Source: Methylobacteriaceae bacterium
GTDB lineage: Bacteria > Pseudomonadota > Alphaproteobacteria > Rhizobiales > Beijerinckiaceae
Assembly (NCBI GenBank): GCA_020638195.1
Contig: JACKJC010000004.1
Location: forward strand, 248,001 to 312,000
DNA: 64,000 bases
Reading direction: 5' to 3'
This document shows positions 17,403-26,017 of the stretch, one piece after another. A model generated the notes under the pieces. It ran no database searches. It was not told the origin of the DNA and saw only the letters and a list, made by a program, of their open reading frames with translations. Position 1 is the first letter of the stretch, and every line of letters starts with the position of its first letter. Position numbers and translations under genes: made by a program.

Positions 17403-18326
17403 ATGTCCGAGGGCAAGTGCCTTACCGACAAGGTCGTGGTCGTCACTGGCGCGGGGCGCGGCATCGGCCGCGCCATTGCGGAGCTTTGCGCGGCGCAGGG
17501 CGCCAAGGTCGTTGTCAATGATCTCGGCGGCTCCGCCGACGGCGAAGGCAGCGGTGACGCGCACCCGGCCGAAGAGGTCGTCGACGCCATCCGCAAGGCC
17601 GGCGGCCAGGCTGTCGCCAATTTCGATTCGGTGGCAGACGCGGGACCGGCCGCCAACATCATCAAGACCGCGATCGATTCATTTGGCCGCATCGACTGCG
17701 TCATCAACAATGCCGGCATCCTGCGCGACCGCATCTTCCATCGCATGTCGATCGTCGACTTCGAGACAGTCATCAAGGTCCATCTGCTCGGCTCGTTCTA
17801 TACGTCGCGCGCCGCCGCCAATTATTTTAAGGAGCAGAATTCCGGCTCCTTCGTGCACTTCACCTCGACCTCGGGCCTGGTCGGCAATTTCGGCCAGGCG
17901 AATTACGCCGCGGCCAAGCTCGGCATCGTCGGTCTGTCCAAGTCGATCGCGCTCGACATGCAGCGCTTCAATGTGCGCTCCAACTGCGTCTCGCCTTTCG
18001 CCTGGAGTCGTCTGATCGGCACGATCCCGACCGAGACCGAGGACGAGAAGGCGCGGGTCGCCAAGATCCAGGCCATGGGCCCGGAGAAGATCGCGCCGCT
18101 GTGCGCCTATCTGGCCTCGGATCTCTCGGCCGACGTCACCGGCCAGATTTTCGCGGTGCGCATGAATGAAATCTATCTGATGAGCCAGTCGCGGCCGATC
18201 CGTTCGGTGCAGCGCTCCGACGGCTGGACGCCGCAGACCATCGCGGAACACGGCATGCCCGCCATGAAGGGCAGCTTCTACAAGCTCGACCGTTCGGCCG
18301 ACGTCTTCACCTGGGACCCGGTGTAA
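17403..18326 (+). CDS. SDR (MFE-2-type (3R)-hydroxyacyl-CoA dehydrogenase-like)
   Basis: A 307-residue short-chain dehydrogenase. The N-terminus VVVVTGAGRGIGRAIAE plus VVVNDLGGSADGEG resembles the dehydrogenase part of peroxisomal multifunctional enzyme 2. Catalytic residues: Asn in NNAGILRD, Ser in TSTSGLVG, and Tyr/Lys in NYAAAK. The ATG at 17403 follows AAGGAGCTGGA. It is the first gene of a tight plus-strand trio: 4 bp to the HMG-CoA-synthase-like/DUF35 gene and then the thiolase. This supports a dehydrogenation-then-thiolysis sequence on a beta-hydroxyacyl-CoA. Confidence 0.87.
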   Translation: MSEGKCLTDKVVVVTGAGRGIGRAIAELCAAQGAKVVVNDLGGSADGEGSGDAHPAEEVVDAIRKAGGQAVANFDSVADAGPAANIIKTAIDSFGRIDCVINNAGILRDRIFHRMSIVDFETVIKVHLLGSFYTSRAAANYFKEQNSGSFVHFTSTSGLVGNFGQANYAAAKLGIVGLSKSIALDMQRFNVRSNCVSPFAWSRLIGTIPTETEDEKARVAKIQAMGPEKIAPLCAYLASDLSADVTGQIFAVRMNEIYLMSQSRPIRSVQRSDGWTPQTIAEHGMPAMKGSFYKLDRSADVFTWDPV

Positions 18327-18330
18327 AGCC

Positions 18331-19791
18331 ATGGCCAAGGGCATTCTGAGATACGGCGCCTATGTGCCGATGCGCCGCCTGCAGCGCAAGGCGATGGTGG
18401 CGGCCAATTCGTGGTTCAACGGTTCGCTGAAGTCTCAGGGCAAGGGCGAGCGCGCCATGGCCAATTGGGACGAGGATTCCGTCACCATGGCGGTCGCCGC
18501 CGCGCGTGACTGCCTCGGCGATTTCGACCGCGATCAGCTTTCGGCCGTGCATCTCGCCTCGACCACCCTGCCCTTCGCCGACCGTCTCAACGCCGGCATT
18601 GTCGCAGGCGCGCTCAATCTTGCGGAAGGCGTCGGCGGCCATGACCATTCCGCGAGCCAGCGCGCCGGCCTCTCCGCGCTCGCCGACGCGTTGAACGCTG
18701 GCGGCGGACCTATCCTGGTGACGGCGGCTGAAAAGCGCCGCACCAAGGCGGCGAGCCCGCTCGAATTGTCCTCCGGCGATGGCGCGGCGGCCCTGCTCGT
18801 CGGCGAGGGCGACGTGATCGCGGAGCTCGTCGCGCACGCCACGCGCACGGTCGATTTCGTCGATCACTATCGCGGCGACGGCGTCGCCTATGACTACACC
18901 TGGGAAGAGCGCTGGATCCGCGACGAGGGCTACAACAAGATCGTGCCCGCGACGTTGAAGGACCTGTTTGCCACGGCAGGGGTGACGGGCGCCGACATCG
19001 CGCATTTCGTCATGCCCTGCACGCTCGCCAAGGTCGCGGGCCCCATTGCCAGGAAGGCGGGCATCGCGGAATCGGCGCTGCGCGACAATCTTGCGATGGT
19101 CTGCGGCGACACGGGCGCGGCCCATGCGCTGGTGATGTTCGCGCATGCGCTGGAAAGCGCGAAGGCCGGCGAACTCATTCTCGTCGTCGCCTTCGGCCAG
19201 GGCTGCGACGCGCTGCTGTTCCGCGCGACCGACAGGATCGGCGCCGTCACGCCCGCGCGCGGCGTCTCCGGCTTTCTCGCGCGCCGCCGCGAGGAAACGA
19301 ATTATCAGAAATTTTTGGCCTTCAACGACACGATCGAGATGGAGCGCGGCATGCGCTCCGAGCTCGACAAGGCGACCGCGCTGTCCTCGCTCTACCGCAA
19401 CCGCAACACCATCACAGGTTTCGTCGGCGGCAAGTGCAATGTCTGCGGCACGCTGCAGTTCCCGAAGACCAACATCTGCGTCAATCCGAACTGCAACGCG
19501 TTTCACTCGCAGGAGCCGCAGCCCTTCAGCGATCTCGAAGGCCGCATCATGAGCTATACGGCCGACAATCTGACGTACTCCGCCGATCCGCCGGCCTGCT
19601 ACGGCATGGTGCAGTTCGACGCGGGCGGCCGCGTGATGATCGACTTCACCGATGTCACGCCCGACGATATCGACGTCGGCAGGAAGATGGACATGGTCTT
19701 CCGTATCAAGGACTACGATGGGCAGCGCGGCTTCACGCGCTACTTCTGGAAAGCGACGCCGGCGGCGGACGCTGCGCAACAGGGAGGCTGA
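18331..19791 (+). CDS. HMG-CoA synthase/KAS III-like protein fused to a C-terminal DUF35 OB-fold
   Basis: A 486-residue fusion. Residues about 1-340 have the thiolase-superfamily fold of 3-hydroxy-3-methylglutaryl-CoA synthases (AVHLASTTLPFADR, ELSSGDGAAALLVG, NLAMVCGDTGAAHAL). Residues about 365-486 are a DUF35 module: a Zn-ribbon GKCNVCG...CVNPNC and an OB-fold (LEGRIMSYTADNLTYSADPP). At the usual Glu and Cys catalytic positions I see LASTTL and HSASQRAGLSAL, that is, no obvious nucleophilic Cys, so catalytic activity as a true HMG-CoA synthase is doubtful. It lies 4 bp after the SDR and 1 bp before the thiolase. DUF35 proteins scaffold thiolase complexes. Confidence 0.85.
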   Translation: MAKGILRYGAYVPMRRLQRKAMVAANSWFNGSLKSQGKGERAMANWDEDSVTMAVAAARDCLGDFDRDQLSAVHLASTTLPFADRLNAGIVAGALNLAEGVGGHDHSASQRAGLSALADALNAGGGPILVTAAEKRRTKAASPLELSSGDGAAALLVGEGDVIAELVAHATRTVDFVDHYRGDGVAYDYTWEERWIRDEGYNKIVPATLKDLFATAGVTGADIAHFVMPCTLAKVAGPIARKAGIAESALRDNLAMVCGDTGAAHALVMFAHALESAKAGELILVVAFGQGCDALLFRATDRIGAVTPARGVSGFLARRREETNYQKFLAFNDTIEMERGMRSELDKATALSSLYRNRNTITGFVGGKCNVCGTLQFPKTNICVNPNCNAFHSQEPQPFSDLEGRIMSYTADNLTYSADPPACYGMVQFDAGGRVMIDFTDVTPDDIDVGRKMDMVFRIKDYDGQRGFTRYFWKATPAADAAQQGG

Positions 19792-19792
19792 C

Positions 19793-20998
19793 ATGGCCCG
19801 CGGCATCAAGGACAAGGTCGCCATCCTCGGCATGGGTTGTTCGAAATTCGGCGAGCGCTGGGACAAGGAAGCCGACGACCTTATGGTCGAGGCCTTCGAG
19901 GAAGCGCTGAAGGACGCCGGCATCGAGAAGAACCAGATCGACGCCGCGTGGTTTTCCACGGCAATCGAGGAACAGCATGTCGGCAAATCAGGCACGCCGC
20001 TTGCGGTCGCGTTGCGCCTGCCGCAGATCGCCGTCACGCGCGTGGAAAATTTTTGCGCCTCCGGCACCGACGCCTTTCGCGGCGCGGTCTATGCGGTCGC
20101 CTCGGGCGCGGCCGACATCGCGCTGGCGCTCGGCGTCGAGAAGCTCAAGGACACCGGCTATGGCGGCCTCCCGCAGCGCGGCCGCGGCGTACTCAATTCG
20201 CAATGGTGGGCGAACGCGTCCGCGCCCGGCAATTTCGCGCAGCTCGCCGCCGCCTATCGCGCCAAGCACGGCGTCTCGAAGGAAGATCTCAAGCGCGCCA
20301 TCGCGCATATTTCGGTCAAGAGCCACGACAACGGCTCGCGCAATCCCAAGGCGCATCTGCAGAACAAGGTGACGATGGAGCAGGTGCTCGGCGCGCCGAT
20401 CGTCGCCGAGCCGCTGGGCCTCTTCGACTGCTGCGGCGTGTCGGACGGGTCGGCTTGCGCCATCGTCACGACGCCGGAAATCGCGCGCAGCCTCGGCAAG
20501 ACCGACATCATCAGCGTCAAGGCGCTGCAATTATCCGTGTCGAACGGCGTCGAGGCGCAGCACAATTCCTGGGACGGCTCCTATTTCGCGACCGCCCGCG
20601 TCGCCTCGAAAAAGGCCTATCAGGAAGCCGGCGTCACCAATCCGCGGGAAGAGATCGACCTCATCGAGGTGCACGACTGTTTCTCGGTGACCGAACTCGT
20701 CACGATGGAAGATATCCACATTTCGGCGGAGGGTCGCGCCATCTACGACGTGATGGACGGCTTCTACGATGCGGACGGCAAGATCCCCTGCCAGATCGAC
20801 GGCGGCCTGAAGTGCTTCGGCCATCCGATCGGCGCGTCCGGCATGCGCATGATCTACGAAATGTACCTGCAATTGCAGGGCAAGGCCGGCCCGCGCCAGC
20901 GCAAGGAGCTGCCGCGCCTCGGCCTTACGCACAATCTCGGCGGCTTCCCGCATCAGAATGTGTGTTCCGTGTCGATCGTCGGGCGATACGAGGGCTGA
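19793..20998 (+). CDS. SCP2-type thiolase / acetyl-CoA acetyltransferase
   Basis: A 401-residue thiolase of the non-specific lipid-transfer (SCP2/SCPx) branch. The nucleophilic Cys is in ENFCASGTDAFRGA, the HDCFSVTE block corresponds to the substrate loop, the catalytic His is in CFGHPIGASG, and HNLGG replaces the classical CxGGG, as usual in this branch. It should cleave 3-ketoacyl-CoA or act in the reverse direction. The ATG at 19793 has AGGGAGGCTGAC just upstream, inside the end of the preceding gene, which implies coupled translation with the HMGCS-like/DUF35 partner. Confidence 0.9.
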   Translation: MARGIKDKVAILGMGCSKFGERWDKEADDLMVEAFEEALKDAGIEKNQIDAAWFSTAIEEQHVGKSGTPLAVALRLPQIAVTRVENFCASGTDAFRGAVYAVASGAADIALALGVEKLKDTGYGGLPQRGRGVLNSQWWANASAPGNFAQLAAAYRAKHGVSKEDLKRAIAHISVKSHDNGSRNPKAHLQNKVTMEQVLGAPIVAEPLGLFDCCGVSDGSACAIVTTPEIARSLGKTDIISVKALQLSVSNGVEAQHNSWDGSYFATARVASKKAYQEAGVTNPREEIDLIEVHDCFSVTELVTMEDIHISAEGRAIYDVMDGFYDADGKIPCQIDGGLKCFGHPIGASGMRMIYEMYLQLQGKAGPRQRKELPRLGLTHNLGGFPHQNVCSVSIVGRYEG

Positions 20999-21049
20999 CG
21001 CGTCGCAAGACGCTTCCCAAACCCGCGCTCAAGCGTCATATGAGGGCGC

Positions 21050-22456
21050 TTGAGCACAGCCGACGATCCATCCCGCTCCGAAACGGACGTCGCGCCAGTC
21101 GTCGCGCGAAAGCCGATCCCTGTCTTCACACAGGGCTCGACGCTGCGCCATGTGCTGGCGATGACCGCGTCGGGCTCCGTCGGCCTCGTTGCGATCTTCG
21201 TCGTCGATTTCCTGTCGCTACTGTACGTCTCGCGCCTCGGCGACCCCGTGCTCACGGCCTCCGTCGGCTTCGCCTCGCAGGTCCTGTTCTTCGCCATGTC
21301 CGTCAATATCGCGATGTCGATCGCGATCTCGGCGCTGGTGTCGCGCGCGCTCGGCGCGGGGAAAAGACCGCGCGCCCAGCGCTTCGCCGGTTCCGGCCTC
21401 GTGCATGTGGCGGCAGTCAGTATCGTCGTTTCCGCGATCATGTTCGCCCTGCGCGGCCAGATCCTCGATCTCGTCGGCGCGCGCGGCGAAGCCCATGACG
21501 TCGCGGCGCGCTATCTGGCGATCACGCTGCCCTCGAATATTCTGATGGCGCTCGGCATGTCGCTGCAGGGGCTCGTGCGCGCTGTCGGCGATCCGCGCCG
21601 CGCCATGTATGTCACGCTGGTCGGCGCCATCGTCACCGCCATCCTCGATCCTCTGCTGATCTTCGTGCTCGGCTTTGGCGTCTACGGCGCGGCAATCGCG
21701 ACGGCCTTCTCGCGGCTGGTCTTCACGTTGGTGGGCTCATGGGGCGCGATCCATGTGCACGGAATCGTCGGCCGTCCGCAGCGCAAATGGGTCGTGCGCG
21801 ATCTCTGGCCCATGATGGGCATCGCCGCGCCCGCCATACTCACCAATCTCGCAACGCCCGTCGGCAACACCTACGCGCTGCGCGTGTTCGCGAGCTTCGG
21901 CGATGAAACGATCGCCGCCTTCGCCATCATCGACCGCATCACGCCGGTCGCCTTCGGCGTGCTGTTCGCGCTCACCGGCTCCATCGGCCCGATCATCGGC
22001 CAGAATTTCGGCGCCGGTCTCTACGACCGCATCCGCCGCGCCATGTTCGATTGCTTCGCGGTTTCCGGCATCTACGTACTGGTCGTCTGGTTCCTGCTGT
22101 GGCTCGTCGGCCCGCACATAGCTTCGATCTTTGGCGCCGAAGGCGCGACGCGAGACCTCGTCCTGTTCTTCTGCGCCTTCGGCTCGGCCGCGTGGCTGGC
22201 GCTCGCCGGCCTGTTCGTCGCCAACACCGCCTTCAATAATCTCGGTTTCCCGATCCTCGCGACGGTCTTCAACTGGGGGCGCGCCACCCTCGGCACGATC
22301 CCCTTCGTCACCTACGGCGCGCATCGCTGGGGACCCGAGGGCGGCTACGCCGGCGTCATCGCGGGCGCGGCGCTGTTCGGCTCGGCCGCCGTGATCACAT
22401 GCTTCTACGTCACGGCGCGGCTCGCGCGACAGGGCGCGCCCAAAGTCAGTGAATGA
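21050..22456 (+). CDS. MATE family efflux transporter
   Basis: A 468-residue polytopic membrane protein with about twelve hydrophobic segments. Typical MATE features include GLVAIFVVDFLSLLYVSRLG near residues 42-61, the repeated QxxxRAxGD pattern (LQGLVRAVGDPRRAM) and the pseudo-symmetric second half beginning GIAAPAILTNLATPVGN. It likely extrudes cationic or lipophilic compounds using Na+ or H+. The start is a TTG at 21050 with a weak AGGGCG upstream; a later internal ATG cannot be excluded. Its end overlaps the convergent HtrA-like gene by 11 bp. Confidence 0.88.
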   Translation: MSTADDPSRSETDVAPVVARKPIPVFTQGSTLRHVLAMTASGSVGLVAIFVVDFLSLLYVSRLGDPVLTASVGFASQVLFFAMSVNIAMSIAISALVSRALGAGKRPRAQRFAGSGLVHVAAVSIVVSAIMFALRGQILDLVGARGEAHDVAARYLAITLPSNILMALGMSLQGLVRAVGDPRRAMYVTLVGAIVTAILDPLLIFVLGFGVYGAAIATAFSRLVFTLVGSWGAIHVHGIVGRPQRKWVVRDLWPMMGIAAPAILTNLATPVGNTYALRVFASFGDETIAAFAIIDRITPVAFGVLFALTGSIGPIIGQNFGAGLYDRIRRAMFDCFAVSGIYVLVVWFLLWLVGPHIASIFGAEGATRDLVLFFCAFGSAAWLALAGLFVANTAFNNLGFPILATVFNWGRATLGTIPFVTYGAHRWGPEGGYAGVIAGAALFGSAAVITCFYVTARLARQGAPKVSE

Positions 22457-23417
22457 CTCTCGCGCGCGTGAAAAGCAGGCGATCGGCGGACTTGATCCGC
22501 ACTTCCAGGATGCGGTCCTGCCTCTCGACCAGCAGCGGTATCTCGACGCCGGCCGTTCCCTGCGCCCAGATCAGCCGCCAGACTTCGCCGAGCGACGACG
22601 GCTTCTCGCCGGCGACGGCGACGAGAATGTCGCCGATCTCGACCCCCGCCTTCTCCGCCGGCCCGTCGTCGGCGACGCCGGCGATCACGATCCGCTCGCC
22701 GATCTCGGTTGCATAGAGCCCGAGCCACGGTCGCGGCGGCTTGTTCGGCCGACCGAATTTCACGAGATCGTCGAGGATTGGCGGCAGCAGACCGATCGGT
22801 ATCACCATGTTGAGGCTCTGGCTCGTCTTGCCGTCGCCCGCCTCCACTTGCAGCGATGCCACGCCCGCCAGTTGACCATTCTCGTCGATCGCCGCGGCGC
22901 CGCCCCAGAAGGGATGCGCGGGCGCGCTCATGATCGCATTCGACAGCCAATATTCCCAATAGCCCGCGAAAGGCTGGCGCGCGACGCATTGGGCGGCGAG
23001 CGTCGCCTCGCGCCCGCCCGAACCGGCGATCACCAGCGGATCTCCAGGCGCGACCTCGCGGCCCGTGGCGAAGGGCAGGATCGGCAGGTCGAGCGAGGAC
23101 ATGGCCTGCACGAGGCCGAAGCCCGTCTCCTGATCATAAGCGAGCGCATGGCCGGCGATCACGCGCCCGTCGATCGTGCGCAGCCAGACCTCCTGCGCCT
23201 CGATGATGAGATAGCCGACCGTCAGGACGAGGCCCGACTGACGGATGACGATGCCGTGCCCCAATCGCTCGGTCCCGAGCGATCTCGCGGTAAAGGCATC
23301 CTCGGGCGCGAGCGACTTGACGCTGACGACGCTGGCGAGCGCACGGTCGAGATCGAAGGACAAATCTCTCGCCTTCGGTTGCAATTCGAAGGGAATGGTC
23401 GGAAGCCGCTCGGCCAT
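22446..23417 (-). CDS. HtrA/S1C-like protein with PDZ domain but no catalytic triad
   Basis: A 323-residue protein with a trypsin-like beta-barrel (about 25-215) and a C-terminal PDZ domain (about 225-310: VIAGVADDGPAEKAGVEIGD). By alignment to DegP/HtrA motifs by eye, the His position (TNNHV) reads TVGYLI, the Asp position (DPETDLA) reads DQETGFGL, and the Ser motif GNSGGP reads PFWGGAA. All three catalytic residues are therefore replaced. No signal peptide is seen. It is the last gene of a minus-strand operon, 10 bp after the NTF2-like gene. A chaperone or scaffold role is an inference. Confidence 0.75.
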   Translation of the reverse strand: MAERLPTIPFELQPKARDLSFDLDRALASVVSVKSLAPEDAFTARSLGTERLGHGIVIRQSGLVLTVGYLIIEAQEVWLRTIDGRVIAGHALAYDQETGFGLVQAMSSLDLPILPFATGREVAPGDPLVIAGSGGREATLAAQCVARQPFAGYWEYWLSNAIMSAPAHPFWGGAAAIDENGQLAGVASLQVEAGDGKTSQSLNMVIPIGLLPPILDDLVKFGRPNKPPRPWLGLYATEIGERIVIAGVADDGPAEKAGVEIGDILVAVAGEKPSSLGEVWRLIWAQGTAGVEIPLLVERQDRILEVRIKSADRLLFTRARVIH

Positions 23418-23427
23418 GTGGTCGCCT

Positions 23428-23820
23428 TCAACCGGCCGGCGCGGAGAGCTGCGCCGCCATCATCCGGTGGAGCAGGTTGATCGCTTTCAGCGGGCGCACC
23501 ATAACCTTGAACCGCGTGATTCTGTTCTCGGCGTTCCAGTGGATGATATCGACGCCGTTGATAGCGATTCCCTCGATCGCCGTCTCGAACTCCAGTACGC
23601 CTGACGTCGGCCCGAACCATTCGCCTACGTAGCGGAAATGGTCGTTGTTGAGCACGACGAGCGCGGAAGCGAGATATTTGGTCGTGATCGCCTTGCCGGC
23701 TTGCGGGGTGTGAACGACGGGCGATTCGAACACGACGTCATCGGCGAGCAGATCGCCGAGCCCGCTCGCATCGCGCGCCTCGGCGAGCGCATGCCATTTC
23801 TCGATCGCCTGCGGCCTCAT
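23428..23820 (-). CDS. NTF2-like/SnoaL-fold protein
   Basis: A 130-residue protein of the nuclear-transport-factor-2 fold: an N-terminal helix (AIEKWHALAEARDASGLGDL), then LLADDVVFESPVV and later beta strands ending in a FKVMVRPLKAI stretch. Members of this fold are isomerases, hydrolases or ligand-binding proteins, and nothing fixes the activity. The ATG at 23820 has GGGGAGACGAC directly upstream. An ATG at 23841 that overlaps the stop of the upstream oxidoreductase gene (ATGA) is the alternative, adding 7 residues. It is co-transcribed with both neighbours. Confidence 0.78.
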   Translation of the reverse strand: MRPQAIEKWHALAEARDASGLGDLLADDVVFESPVVHTPQAGKAITTKYLASALVVLNNDHFRYVGEWFGPTSGVLEFETAIEGIAINGVDIIHWNAENRITRFKVMVRPLKAINLLHRMMAAQLSAPAG

Positions 23821-23837
23821 GTCGTCTCCCCGTCCTG

Positions 23838-24866
23838 TCATGCCGCGCTTTCGGCCGGCGCTATGTCATAGGCTTTCGCCACCAGCTCGTAGGAACGCTT
23901 GCGCGCCGCGTGATGGTATATGGGCGATGTTATCATGATTTCATCGGCCTGCGTGGCCGCCGCGAGTTCGTCGAGCCGCGCCTTCACCAGCTGAGGCGTT
24001 CCTACGAACAATTGCCGGCGATGCTTGCGGATGAGTTCGCGTTCGCGATCGCCCATCGGGGCGGCGGCCGCCTCCTCGGGGCTCGGCAGTGGACGATATT
24101 CGCCGCGCGTGCGCCGCAGCCAGTTGAGATCGGCGCTCGAGGCGAGATGTTCCGCTTCCGCCTCGCTGTCGGCCGCCACGACCGCCACAGCGAGGATCGC
24201 ATGCGGTGTCGCGCGCCAGACCGAAGGCTGGAACCGCGCGCGATAGGCGCCCATGGCGGCCGCCGCGTCGTAGCTCGCGAAATGATGGGCGAAAGCGAAG
24301 CTCATGCCGATCTGCGCCGACAATTCCGCGCTGTAGTCGCTCGACCCGAGCAGGAAGATCGGCGGCAGCCGCACGTCGTTCGGCATCACGGCGATCCGCT
24401 TGAACGGATGCGTCGCGGGGAAGTCCCCCGTGTCCCACAGGACCAACTCCTGCAGCCGCTCGAGAAAATCCTGCTCCGCGTCGCGCTCCTGAATCTGGTG
24501 GCGGCGCAAAGCATAGGCCGTGGTCTGGTCCGTTCCCGGCGCACGTCCTAGCCCGAGATCGATCCGGCCGGGAAAGAAGGCCTCCAGCGTGCGGAAACGT
24601 TCGGCCACCATCAAGGGCGCATGGTTCGGCAGCATGACGCCACCCGCCCCCACGCGGATGCGCTGCGTGGCGGCGGCGATGCGAGCGATGATGACTTCCG
24701 GCGCGCTCGAGGCGACGGAGGCGAGGCTGTGGTGCTCGGCGACCCAGTAGCGCCGGTATCCGAGCCGATCCGCGTGGATCGCGAGATCGACGGAATTGGC
24801 GAGCGAGGCGGACGGCGGGGTCGCTTCGGTGACGAAGGACAGGTCGAGAATGGACAGATCGGGCAT
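23838..24866 (-). CDS. LLM class flavin-dependent oxidoreductase (luciferase-like)
   Basis: A 342-residue bacterial-luciferase-like monooxygenase. Motifs: YRRYWVAEHHSLASVASSAP near residues 38-57, RIRVGAGGVMLPNHAPL, VAERFRTLEAFFPGRIDLGLGRAPGTD and LFVGTPQLVKARLDEL. It likely uses FMNH2 and oxygen or F420-like flavin chemistry; the substrate is unknown. The ATG at 24866 starts the conserved PDLSILDLS strand; a TTG 18 bp upstream is less likely. It is the first gene of a three-gene minus operon and is divergent from the collagen-like gene. Confidence 0.87.
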   Translation of the reverse strand: MPDLSILDLSFVTEATPPSASLANSVDLAIHADRLGYRRYWVAEHHSLASVASSAPEVIIARIAAATQRIRVGAGGVMLPNHAPLMVAERFRTLEAFFPGRIDLGLGRAPGTDQTTAYALRRHQIQERDAEQDFLERLQELVLWDTGDFPATHPFKRIAVMPNDVRLPPIFLLGSSDYSAELSAQIGMSFAFAHHFASYDAAAAMGAYRARFQPSVWRATPHAILAVAVVAADSEAEAEHLASSADLNWLRRTRGEYRPLPSPEEAAAAPMGDRERELIRKHRRQLFVGTPQLVKARLDELAAATQADEIMITSPIYHHAARKRSYELVAKAYDIAPAESAA

Positions 24867-24976
24867 GAGGGCGTTCCGGCGCAATTTTGCTTGAATTTAC
24901 TGGTCAGGGAACATCTCGCAATGTATGGCGCGGTTCCGCAGGGTGGACCTGCGCAACGGGTAGATCGGTTGAGCAG

Positions 24977-26017
24977 GTGACGTTTTCGCAGGAACAGGAG
25001 GCTGCAGCGCGCTCCAGACGCTTCGCCGATACGACGACCGCGCTGGTCGCGATTGTCGCCGGGGCCGCGCTTCTGGTCGGGTCAGCCGCATACTACCGCT
25101 ATCCGCCCTTCGCCGCGCGCCTTCTCGCGCGCCTGACCGACAAGCCCGGCTTCCTGCCGCCGCCGACCTCCGCGATCGAACGCGTCGACCGCTCCAACTG
25201 GCCGCAGAGCGCCTCGAAGATCCCGGCCGCTCTTCAGGCCCCGCTGACGGAGAAGGGCGAGATGATGCGCATCGATGAATTGCGTCAGCGCCCCGCGCTG
25301 ATCATCGACGGCGCGACCCTCGTCTTCGACCCCGACAAGCCGGCGCGGATCGTAACTTCCAAACTCACGCTGCGCGACTCCGCTCTCCTGACGCATGGCG
25401 CCGATCTCGACATCGAGGTCGAGACTCTGGCGATCGAGAACGGCGAGATCCGCGCTTTTCGACCGAACGAAAAGCCGCCGACGCAGGGCGCCGGTCGCGA
25501 TGCCGGCAAGGTGCGATTGCGCGTTCACGGCAAGATAACCGGCGTTCTGCGCATCGACCTCGCCGGCCAGCCCGGCGCGGCGGGCGTGCCCGGCCGACCT
25601 GGCGCCAAGGGCGCGCCGGGCGCGAAAGGCGCCGACGCGGTCTCGGCCGCCGATCGTTGCGTGAAAGCCGCCGCGCCGGGCGAGCCGGGCGCGCCGGGCA
25701 GCAAGGGCGGCGACGGCGGCGAGGGCGCCAGCGGCGGCGCCGGCGGGCAGTTCACGATCTTCGCCAAGACCCCGTCCGAGGCTGCAGGCCACATCGAATT
25801 CGCGGCCGAAGGCGGACGCGGCGGCGCGGCAGGGCCCGGCGGACCGGGCGGCGAGGGCGGGCCCGGCGGACCTGGCGGCGCGCCCGCGGGCCTTTGCATG
25901 GGCGACGGGCAGGCCGGTCCGCGTGGTCCAGCGGGTGCGGCGGGACAGGCGGGCAAGCCCGGCGCCAATGGCGCGGCCGGCGCGATGCGCACGCTGGGGC
26001 TCAACGAACGCGGTTGA
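24977..26017 (+). CDS. Membrane-anchored collagen-like (Gly-X-Y repeat) protein
   Basis: About 346 residues from a GTG at 24977. A short charged N-terminus is followed by one transmembrane helix (about residues 21-40), then a mixed region with a beta-rich segment (LIIDGATLVFD to RVHGKITGVLRIDL, about 110-195). Four blocks of Gly-X-Y repeats follow between about 197 and 337, such as GQPGAAGVPGRPGAKGAP and GPGGPGGEGGPGGPGG, separated by non-repeat loops with a cysteine pair. The topology suggests an inner-membrane anchor with a periplasmic collagen-like stalk. The start is uncertain: TTG at 24887 is possible. The function is unknown. Confidence 0.78.
   Translation: MTFSQEQEAAARSRRFADTTTALVAIVAGAALLVGSAAYYRYPPFAARLLARLTDKPGFLPPPTSAIERVDRSNWPQSASKIPAALQAPLTEKGEMMRIDELRQRPALIIDGATLVFDPDKPARIVTSKLTLRDSALLTHGADLDIEVETLAIENGEIRAFRPNEKPPTQGAGRDAGKVRLRVHGKITGVLRIDLAGQPGAAGVPGRPGAKGAPGAKGADAVSAADRCVKAAAPGEPGAPGSKGGDGGEGASGGAGGQFTIFAKTPSEAAGHIEFAAEGGRGGAAGPGGPGGEGGPGGPGGAPAGLCMGDGQAGPRGPAGAAGQAGKPGANGAAGAMRTLGLNERG

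Noticed and set aside
18307..20067. Long minus-strand open frame (586 codons) antisense to the HMGCS-like/DUF35 gene
   Set aside because: No recognisable domain and covered by a strong plus-strand operon.
24887..24976. TTG-initiated N-terminal extension of the collagen-like gene
   Set aside because: The extra residues (Trp/Gly/Cys-rich) do not look like protein and lie in the divergent promoter region; the GTG at 24977 sits just before the charged tail and TM helix. The choice is not certain.
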